Shown here: positions 55,779 to 64,000 of the stretch, one piece after another
Position numbering within the stretch: position 1 is the first letter of the stretch
Layout: the number at the start of each line of letters is the position of its first letter
NCBI GenBank assembly: GCA_029465975.1
Contig: CM055728.1
Span: forward strand, 4,237,908-4,301,907
Length of the DNA stretch: 64,000 bases
DNA from: Dallia pectoralis
Lineage: Eukaryota > Chordata > Actinopteri > Esociformes > Umbridae
Direction: 5' to 3'
Program-made: the position numbers and the translations under genes
Notes under the pieces: model-generated
What the model was told of the DNA's origin: nothing
Database searches by the model: none
Seen by the model: only the letters and a program-made list of their open reading frames with translations

Positions 55779-57349
55779 CTTGTTACCAATATTTCAACAA
55801 AGAAATCAACTAAGACCACTGTCTATATTAAAAATGAGCCCTGTCTTACAACAATAAAAAACACACATAATGGAAATATTAACAATCACAGATAAATAAA
55901 AAAACTAATTTAAAACGTTAGGTCAAAAAGGCACTAAAGCAAACTGAGGAATATAATTCACAAATTGCAAGCAGATAGACAGCATCAGTAAAGTAAGCCA
56001 ACAGGAACTATGTCTCAGCTCAGAAGCCTATTGAAGGAGAACAGTTGAAATGAAATACTGCGCAGTTGTCTTGTCCCAACAGCACATGTTTTCTTTAGGT
56101 CTGTCATGTTTCTTCCCCATCCTATAATAAAAACACATGACCTGCCTTTGCCCCCAGTCCAACCAATAGTTTTACAACCACAGTCAGCATAATATGTTTT
56201 TCTGTTCGCATGCGATAAGATCACCACCTAGTAATATTTGACCATTCAGTAATCCTTACTATAGTGCACTATAGTTTGCCAACCAATTTATGCAGCATGT
56301 AATCGTGTACATTTTAACTTGTTACAAATATTTTAACAAAGAAATCATCTTAGACCACTGTCTATATTTAAAACGAGCCCTGTCTTACAACAATAAAAAC
56401 ACACATAATGGAAATAATCACAATCACAGATAAATAAAAAAATTAATTTAAAATGTTTGGTCAAAAAGGCACTAAAGCAAACTGAGGAATATAATTCACA
56501 AATTGCAAGCAGATAGACAGCATCAGTAAAGTAAGCCAACAGGAACTATGTCTCAGCTCAGAAGCCTAAGATATTGAAGGAGAACAGTTGAAATGAAATA
56601 CTGCGCAGTTGTCTTGTCCCAACAGCACATGTTTTCTTTAGGTCTGTCATGTTTCTTCCCCATCCTATAATAAAAAAATGACCTGCCTTTGGCCCCAGTC
56701 AACCAATAGTTTTACAACTAAAGTCAGCATAATATGTTTTTCTTTCACAAGAGATAAGATCACCACCTAGTAATATTTGACCATTCAGTAATCCTTACTA
56801 TAGTGCACTATAGTTTGCCAACCAATTTATGCAGCATGTAATCGTGTACATTTTAACTTGTTACAAATATTTTAACAAAGAAATCATCTTAGACCACTGT
56901 CTATATTTAAAACGAGCCCTGTCTTACAACAATAAAAACACACACGTAATGGAAATAATCACAATCACAGACAATGAAAAAAATTATTTTGAAATGTTTG
57001 GTCAAAAAGGCACTAAAGCAAACTGAGGAATATAATTCACAATTTGCAAGCAGATAGACAGCATCAGTAAAGTAAGCCAACAGTGACTATGTCTCAGCTC
57101 AGAAGCCTACAGATATTGAAGGAGAACAGTTGAAATGAAATACTGCGCAGTTGTCTTGTCTCAACAGCACATGTTTTCTTTAGGTCTGTCATGTTTCTTC
57201 CCCATCCTATAATTAAAAAAATGACCTACGTTTGGCCCCAGTCTAACCGATAGTTTTACAACTAAAGTCAGCATAATATGTTTGTCATTTCACAAGAGAT
57301 AAGAGCACAACCTTGTAAAATTTGACCATTCAGTAATCCTTACTATAGT
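55779..57349. repeat. 540-bp tandem repeat, 2.9 copies
   Basis: Units start at about 55779, 56319 and 56859 with an exact 540-bp spacing of landmarks (accaatttatgcagcatgta at 56281 and 56821). Copies 2 and 3 are closer to each other than to copy 1. The last copy breaks off at about 57349. No open frame is conserved between units. Confidence 0.93.
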
Positions 57350-57379
57350 TTAGACATGCTTATATTGCAATATTGTAAG

Positions 57380-57462
57380 GAGGAGTTGGTAGCTCAGTGG
57401 TAGAGTGCTTGCTTTAAGTGTATGATGTCATGGGTACTATGATCCCATGCATATTTTTATTA
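57380..57462 (+). mobile_element. tRNA-derived SINE, copy 3 (truncated)
   Basis: Starts ggaggagttggtagctcagt with the A box intact (tagctcagtggtagagtgc); the B box region is mutated (gggtactatgatccca) and the body is lost. Confidence 0.65.
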
Positions 57463-57559
57463 AATTATAATTAAATTAATAACTATTGTTAACCAGTTCA
57501 TTTATTATTGAGAGAATGGTGTGCACAAAACAGGGTCCATAAAGACATGGTTCTATAGG

Positions 57560-57725
57560 TTTGTGTAGAGGAACTTGAGTAGCCTGCACACAGCCCTGAC
57601 CTTAACCCTATTGAACACCTTTGGGAGGGACCTCCCTATTAATGACTTTTGGAATCGGATGGCCAACAAGCTGATGTATAGTTGTAGTCTGACATTTACA
57701 TACACTTAGGTTGAAGTCACTAAAA
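57560..57725 (+). mobile_element. Tc1-like transposon fragments, two ends
   Basis: The piece gccctgaccttaaccctatt gaacacctttggga is the DLNPIEHLW region of a Tc1 transposase; the following tatagttgtagtctgacatt tacatacacttaggttgaag is the terminal repeat of another, very common salmonid Tc1 family. Confidence 0.6.
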
Positions 57726-57849
57726 CTCAATGTCACGATTAGGCTGCATTTACATGTGAATTGGTGATCGAGGGAAACAATGGAACTGGCCAGCCAGCCA
57801 TAAAATACATTTCTAACCATGTGTGTGTCACATGAATGTCCATAGACAA

Positions 57850-58100
57850 AAATAAATTAAGGCAATATGAAAATCGACACAAACATGCCCCTGGCTATGG
57901 ACCTGACGGTGCAGTGGGACTGGCTTAAGCCTGAGATGCATCTATCAGGGCCCATTACACCAGGTCTGCGGTCCTTCCTAGAAGAAGGCAAGAGGGCTAG
58001 CCGGAAGCTTCCTAAAAAGAACAGCCACAGCCCTGGTGCCGCAGCCCCACTGCTCCGGGACTGCAGCCAAGGGGAGACAAATTGTATTGCCCTCTGAACA
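57850..58100 (+). other. GC-rich patch with a 76-codon open frame, origin unknown
   Basis: Open frame 57867-58097, MKIDTNMPLAMDLTVQWDWL through GLRSFLEEGKRASRKLPKKN to a stop after NCIAL. Base composition is clearly more GC-rich than the surrounding intron. I do not recognise the sequence. It could be a retrotransposon ORF fragment, a processed pseudogene piece or chance. Confidence 0.3.
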
Positions 58101-58159
58101 TTGCAAGCGATTTCACGGATCCAGTGTTAAGATCTGGTGGAGCTGTCTAACAGCCTGGG

Positions 58160-58440
58160 CCCGTATTCATAAAGAATCTTAATGGTAAAAGTAGCTCCTA
58201 GTGGCCAAATTCTAAGAAAATTCTTAGAATTGTGGACGTTTACTCTTAAAATTTAAGAAAAATCCTAGTAAAGATAAAAGTAATTCATAAAGCATCTTTA
58301 CCCTTAAAAGAGGTCTTAAGTTCAAAATTGTTAGGAGCACGGACGAGGGCTTTTAAGAAGCTTAATAGTTTTTTTAGCAGAGAAGAAAATGGCCAAAAGA
58401 CGAAGAAGGAGAAGAAATTTGTTGCAGACAATGGATGACA
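58160..58440 (+). mobile_element. Harbinger-type element left part (probable)
   Basis: Starts gggcccgtattcataaagaa tcttaa, similar to termini of fish Harbinger/PIF elements, and leads to atggccaaaagacgaagaag, a basic start codon region. The right end was not identified. Confidence 0.4.
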
Positions 58441-58906
58441 TTGAGTAAATAAGACGCTATATATTAGATATATATATTAGATCGTGCAGGGATCATGTTT
58501 GTGACTGATCTTATTAGAGACGTGCTAACATCTCAGACACAGCGCAGAAATGCCATAGCGCCAGAAATGAAAGTAATCACTATGTAGAGTTTAGTTTAGC
58601 CTTAGTTTGACGCTCAACTATTCGCTAAATAAATCCACAGGACAATTCGATCAAGTTTTTTCCTTTTTAATTTTACTTCGTAACAAATAATAATTGGCAC
58701 AAAGTATCAACGTATCAAAATACTGAACAACATTGAAATGAAAATACGACTTAATAGTAGACAAAAATGAGATAGTTAGATGTCTATAAACTGTATGGCT
58801 CCATTCTTATCAATGTCTTACTCCAACTAACACAAAAGAACCTTCTAATTATTCCTGCAAATATGAAACCCCAAATACCATTTTAGCATTCATATATATT
58901 TATTAG
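58441..58906. other. slc6a8 intron 1, no feature recognised
   Basis: AT-rich DNA without recognised features. Confidence 0.4.
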
Positions 58907-59286
58907 GGCCGGGAATTTATTTTAAAAAATTGACTAATTAATCGCACAATCCTGTGATTAATCGCGATTAATCGTATTTTCCCCAAGTTGTTTGAAACAC
59001 TGAAATAAATCAATTAACACAATGAAGTATATGTTACATACATTATTTTATGATAGTCTCTCCTGTGAACAATACAGAATAGTCATTCTTATCAAATATA
59101 GCAACTTTATAAACAAAGTGTTGAAGTGCAAGTTATATATTTAAACCCTGAAGGTTATCAAAAATACTGGATCATCTTAGCAATAGTCCAAATGAAATAA
59201 AACATTTTCAAAAACAAAATGACAAAGTGTGAGGAGAAACCATCAATGTCAAAGATAATTGCACTATATCTAAAGTTGCCAGATGA
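58907..59286 (-). mobile_element. hAT-like non-autonomous repeat, copy 2, truncated by the LINE
   Basis: Inverse copy of 40270-40647: it begins tagggccgggaatttatttt and carries ctgaaggttatcaaaaatac and tgacaaagtgtgag. The match stops where the LINE poly(A) tail begins at 59288. Confidence 0.6.
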
Positions 59287-59451
59287 ATTTTTTTTTTTTT
59301 TTTAACACTTTATTTGTACATTTCCAGTTATAACATTAAACAATGATATTGTCTATCTTACCAATAACCATGGGAAAACAATCCCAAGAAGACAGAGACA
59401 GACCAAACCTAAAATCAACCTGACAGACTTGTCACAGACAACAGACGGACA

Positions 59452-59492
59452 TAAAAAAAAAAAAAAAAAAAATAATAATAATAATAATAACT
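59452..59492. repeat. Poly(A)/(AAT)n run in the LINE 3' UTR
   Basis: About twenty A followed by AAT triplets on the plus strand. Confidence 0.9.
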
Positions 59493-59564
59493 AAGGAAAA
59501 TTAACAACAACAACTGCACCTAATATTTGTTATAATATGATCGGTCAAGGGCAGGTTTAAACAC

Positions 59565-62500
59565 TCAGAGTTCCAGTTCCAGACCAGGTAAATTGTTCAC
59601 ATAAGTCACCAAAGGGTCCCAGGTTTTGTGGAACCTGTCGATGGAACCGTTGAGGGTACATCTGATCTTTTCCAGCTTAACATTCTGCATAATGTCCCTG
59701 ATCCAGTGGTGGTGTGATGGAGGGGTAGCAGCCTTCCATTTAAATAAAATCAAGCGTCTAGCTAATAGGGAAGAAAAGGCAATGACTCTCTGTAGATGAC
59801 CAGGGGGAGCAGATCCCGTTGAATCAGAAAAACAACCGAAAATAGCAACCATGGGAGAGGGCGAGATGTTGTAAGCATAAGCATTAGAGATGACTTCAAA
59901 AAGGGATGACCAGAAAGGAACAAGTTTTGGACAAGACCAGAACATGTGATAGGAAGTAGCTGGCGTTTGTTTACATCTATCGCACAATGGGTCTACGTTC
60001 GGAAATATTCTTGCTAATTTGGCTTTTGAGAAGTGTAACCTGTGTAACACTTTGAACTGTATTAAAGAATGTCTGGAACATATGGAAGAGGAGTGGACTC
60101 TAGTAAGAGCCATGTCCCATTCCCTATCAGACAGTTGAGTCCCCAAGTCATTTTCCCACTGTTCTCGAATATGTGAAATAGAGAGGTTGCAGCTATCCAT
60201 GATATGGGAGTAAATGAATGATATTCTTCTCTTAGTTAGCATATTGACCCCCAATAGGGAATCCAAACAAGAAGGAGAAGGGAGTGTAGGAAAATTAGCA
60301 AACTTCTTGTGGGTAAAATCCCTAATTTGCAAGTATCGGAAAACTGATTATTTGTCAGACTGAATTTTCTGGATAGTTGTTCAAAGCTAGCGAAAGTATC
60401 ATTAACATAAAGGTCCTCAATACTATGAATGCCCTTGTCATACCAAATTTTGAAGCCATTCTCCATTAGGGATGGTTGAAAAAGGTGATTGTGTATTATT
60501 GGTGAGTGGATAGAGATACTTTGAATACCCACACACCTTTTGAACTGATTTACGATGCGTAGTGATTGAGTTACAATTATATTATCCTTGACATTATTAA
60601 CTAGTGATGGTAGAGATGCGCAAAGTAAAGCAGGGAGCGAGTGAGGGCTGCTTGTAACCTTTTCAATCTGGAGCCATGCAGGGATCCTATCATTCCAGTC
60701 TTTTAACCACAGTGAGATGGCATTAAAGTTTGCAGCCCAATAATACGCACGCAAATTTGGGAGTGAAAGCCCACCTACATCTTTTGGTCTTTCCATGAGT
60801 TCTTTTCTTATGCGAGCTGATTTATTGTTCCATATATACGGGGAAATCATTTGATTAAATGCCTTGAAAAAAGACTGTGGTATATAAACAGGCAGTGCCT
60901 GAAACAGATATAGAAACTTTGGTACAATATTCATCTTTACAGAATTTGTTCTCCCGATAAGAGATAGTGGTAAAATAGACCACCTTTTAAGATCTTGTTT
61001 GCACTGTTCCAGCAGAGGAGTGATGTTACTTTTAAACAGACTGTAGTAAGATTTGGTGACTTTTACGTAAAGGAGTCGGAGGACAATTTAAACGGCAGAT
61101 TGGGACATTCGCTGGCATCACTCCTAATGGGGAAGTATTCGCTCTTATCAAAATTTAGTTTGTACCCTGATATGCTACCAAATTCCTGTAAGATTTTAAG
61201 GATTTCAGGGGTAGTTGTGCTGGGGTTGGTGACATATAGTAACAAGTCATCTGCATAAAGCGAGACCGTGTGAGTTAGGCCACCACGTGAGATACCTTGT
61301 ATACTATTATTGCATCTGAGAGCTATGGCAAGTGGCTCTATAGCTAAAACGAAAAGTAATGGACTTACAGGATCCCCTTGTTTCGTCCCTCTGTGAAGAG
61401 GAAAATATTCAGACGAGATACCATTGGTATAAACTGAGGCAGTTGGATCAGTGTAAATGAGCTTGATAAGGTGAGTGAAGTTAGGGCCAAAACCAAACCT
61501 GCCAAGTGTATAAAAAAGATAGCCCCACTCGATCAAACGCCTTTTCTGCATCAAGCGATATCACTGCTTCTGGGGATGGAGTGCTAGATTCAGTATAGAT
61601 GATATTAAACAATCGTCTCAAATTAAAATAGGATTGTCTACCCTGGACAAACCCTGTCTGATCCTCCGAAATGACATGAGGAAGAACTGTCTCAAGTCGG
61701 AGTGCAATGGCCTTTGAGAACACTTTGCCGTCACAGTTTGTCAAGCTGATTGGTCTATAAGATGAGCAATCACGAGGGTCCTTATTCCTCTTTAGTAGCA
61801 GTGTGATAGACGCCTGGCGAAGCGTAGGCGGGAGAATGTTATTCTCCAGTGCTTCTGCATAGACTGAAAGAAGAATAGGGGCAAGTTTATCTTTACATTT
61901 TTTATAAAAATCAGTTGGAAACCCGTCCGGGCCGGGGGCTTTTCCACTCTGAAGGGACATTATTGCGTTGTTAATTTCTTCCAGTGTCAAATTTTGTTCC
62001 AATCGTTCTTTAGAGTTAGGGTCAATAGTAGGAATTTTCAGATTAGAAAAAAAAGCATCAAGTTGGTTGTGATCAGGTGTTGAATCTGAAGAATATAATT
62101 TAGAATAGAACTCTTTAAAGCAGTTGTTAATAGCCTGATGGTCCTCCGTTGAGGAGCTGTCAGGTAGCACAATTTGCGAGATAATACGGGACGCTGCCTT
62201 CTGGCGGAGTTGACTAGCTAATAGTTTAGAAGGTTTATCACCCTCTTCATAGAATCTACTACGGGACTTAAAGATGAGCCTCTCTGCTTGGGTGGTAGTT
62301 AAGAGATCAATTTCAGTTTGTAAACCAACTCTCCTCCCAACCAAGTCAGGGGTCGGAGAGCTAGATATGAGCCCGTCCAGAGCCTTGATTTCTGAAGATA
62401 GCTTCTCAATATTTTTATACTTTATCTTCCTAGTATAAGCAGAGCGAGAAATAATCTGTCCCCTGAGATACGCTTTAAGTGTCTCCCAAAGGGTTGAGGC

Positions 62501-63373
62501 TGAGATGCCATCAGTACTATTTACCTGCAGAAAGAAATCTATTTGTTCTGAAATGAACTCCACAAAGTCTGAATCAGCCAGTAGGAGTGTGTCAAGCTGC
62601 CATGTCCGTTTTGTCCTCCGAGTCGGCAGAGTTACCCTAATACTAACTGGGGCGTGATCAGAGATGATGATTGGGTCATATTTACAATCCGTAATAGCAT
62701 TAAGCAAATAGGGGTCAACCAAAAAAAATTCTATCCTGGAAAATGACTTGTGTACATTAGAGTAATACGAATACTCCCTCTTAGTGGGATGTTTAAATCG
62801 CCATGGGTCTATAAGTTTATGTGTATCTATGAACGCCTGGATTGTCTGCACAGATTTAGACAGTCTTGGTATAGACTGAGAAGAGCGATCCCAGACAGAG
62901 TTCATCACTAGGTTGTAATCCCCCGCCATAATCAAGTGATGACTATCCAGATTGGGGATGGAGTTTAGCATCTTTTTAAACAAACTATCATCATCAAAGT
63001 TTGGGCCATAGATATTGACCAATACTAAGCGAAGTTGAAACAGCTCTCCCACAACCATCACATATCTGCCATTTGGATCCAAGATAGTGTCCGATACAAT
63101 GAAAGGAATCTTTTTATTAATAAGTATAGCTACGCCTCTACCTTTATAGTTAAATTGTGAGTGAAACATTTGCCCCACCCATTCTTTGTGAATTTTAGGC
63201 TGGTCTCGATTTTGAAGGTGGGTTTCCTGTAGGAAAGCAATACCAACCTCAAGATATCGCAAGTGGGAGAGAACCCTTTTTCTCTTAAATGCCTGATTCA
63301 GACCCTTCACATTCCAGCTTATGATTTTCATGTCATCCTTACCTGGAACAAGATGTGAATTACTCTGTGCCAT
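59565..63373 (-). pseudogene. L1/Tx1-type ORF2: endonuclease and reverse transcriptase, frameshifted
   Basis: Starting at M-63373: an APE-type endonuclease with MKIISWNVKGLNQ, FLQETH, VNIYGPN, MAGDYNLVM and ISDHAPVSI (residues about 15-250). Then the reverse transcriptase with GKAPGPDGFPTDFYK, YRPISLTNCDGKVFSKAIAL, FVQGRQ, SLDAEKAFDRV, GTKQGDPVSPLLFVLAIEPL and the catalytic YADDLLLYV. The C-terminal part has CDRCKQTPATSYHMFWSCPK (a CCHC-like cluster), typical of L1-group ORF2, and ends FHKTWDPLVTYVNNL. Frame breaks: after KAFDRV (about 61530), after SDSFT (about 61065, small deletion) and after LTNNQF (about 60330). All catalytic motifs remain, so decay is recent, but the protein cannot be made whole. 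Confidence 0.88.
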
Positions 63374-64000
63374 TAGAACCCCTCAATTCAAAAATACCTG
63401 CGTTTACCCCCTTTAGATGATAAAAGAGCTGAATAGGTGCACAAAATGAACATAGAACAAGTGCCACATCAAAACTACTACATATAACACATACCCAAGC
63501 CTTAAGAAGGCTATCCCCCCCAGAAAACTTCGAACTATTGCAAACCTGCATTTGCATGCTACCCGCAACGATGGATACATATTTCCCCCCCCCCCTCTTT
63601 TCACTCAACCATTGATGAGCCTCTCCAACAGTATATTGAGTGACCTGTGACATCCATAACATATCCACAGATCACAGAAAGTCACCGCAGGGAGACCGGT
63701 GGTGATCAAAAATAAATAAATAAAAATATAAATAAAAAGCAAATAAATAAAAGGCATTTAGGAGGGCGTACATATAGTGTTATGTGTGATGAATATACAC
63801 ACCATCATACCCAAAACGTCCACTGCCACTATGAACAATGCTAACAAAATAATACTATAAGAATGCAAAATACTGTCAGAAAGTATGACAGACTACTAGC
63901 CATATCAAATGACACCACCGTCTCCTTTGAATTATTACTGACGTCATTGGCCCGATCATCAACATTACCTCAATCACCATTCTCCGCAACGCGTGATGCA

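Larger units (their letters stand above)
59288..64000 (-). mobile_element. L1/Tx1-type LINE, 3' part, same orientation as slc6a8
   Basis: The minus-strand element ends in a poly(A) tail (T run 59288-59303) preceded by AATAAA (59314-59309). A 3' UTR with an (ATT)n and A/T stretch (59452-59490) follows ORF2. ORF2 runs from 63373 to 59565 with three frameshifts. Upstream, 63380-64000 should be the ORF1-ORF2 spacer or ORF1 end, but no clear ORF1 was recognised. The 5' end is outside the window. Probably in intron 1 of slc6a8. Confidence 0.88.

Noticed and set aside
54260..64000. slc6a8 exon 1 within the window
   Set aside because: No minus-strand sequence with the TM1 motif (FIMSC, GLGNVWRFPY) could be found between exon 2 and the end of the window.

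Overview
The window looks like nuclear DNA of a ray-finned (teleost) fish. It is AT-rich, has few genes, carries spliced vertebrate genes with very long introns, and is packed with fish-type mobile elements: Tc1/mariner, hAT, a pogo-like element, DIRS, Gypsy, CR1/L2 and L1/Tx1 LINEs, and a tRNA-derived SINE. I cannot name the species. The abundance of salmon/pike-style Tc1 elements fits an early euteleost, but that is only a guess.

Two real genes face each other tail to tail. The plus strand (1109-9182) carries the 3' half of bcap31, an ER membrane sorting chaperone, as four exons. The minus strand (54213 down to 15016) carries slc6a8, the Na+/Cl- dependent creatine transporter, as twelve consecutive exons corresponding to exons 2-13 of the human gene; all splice sites and phases fit. 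The first coding exon of slc6a8 and the first exons of bcap31 lie outside the window. The BCAP31-SLC6A8 convergent pair is the arrangement known from mammalian Xq28, which supports both calls as orthologues.

Layout: 1-9.4 kb bcap31 exons, with a DIRS element (2.7-5.2 kb), a LINE (6.6-8.4 kb) and a Tc1 remnant in the introns; 9.4-15 kb intergenic/3' UTR space with two retroposon/Tc1 pieces; 15-22 kb the last slc6a8 intron, holding a pogo-like element nested in a Tc1-like element, a possible piggyBac-like MITE, a Gypsy gag remnant and a 666-bp hAT MITE that ends at the exon 12 splice donor; 22-24 kb a cluster of five exons; 24-36 kb a long intron with Tc1, hAT and LINE remnants and an unusual palindrome cluster; 36-39 kb three exons beside Tc1 elements; 39-54 kb introns with nested Tc1/hAT elements, two minisatellites and a solo-LTR-like insertion; 55.8-57.3 kb a 540-bp tandem repeat; 59.3-63.4 kb a frameshifted L1/Tx1-type LINE, which is probably in intron 1.

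No prokaryotic operon, CRISPR array, rRNA or convincing tRNA gene is present. The most interesting structural observations are the hAT insertion whose 8-bp target duplication is exactly the first 8 intron bases at an slc6a8 splice donor, the deleted pogo-like element that keeps an intact DNA-binding ORF, and the palindrome cluster at 26.2-26.4 kb. No clearly new biological system was recognised.
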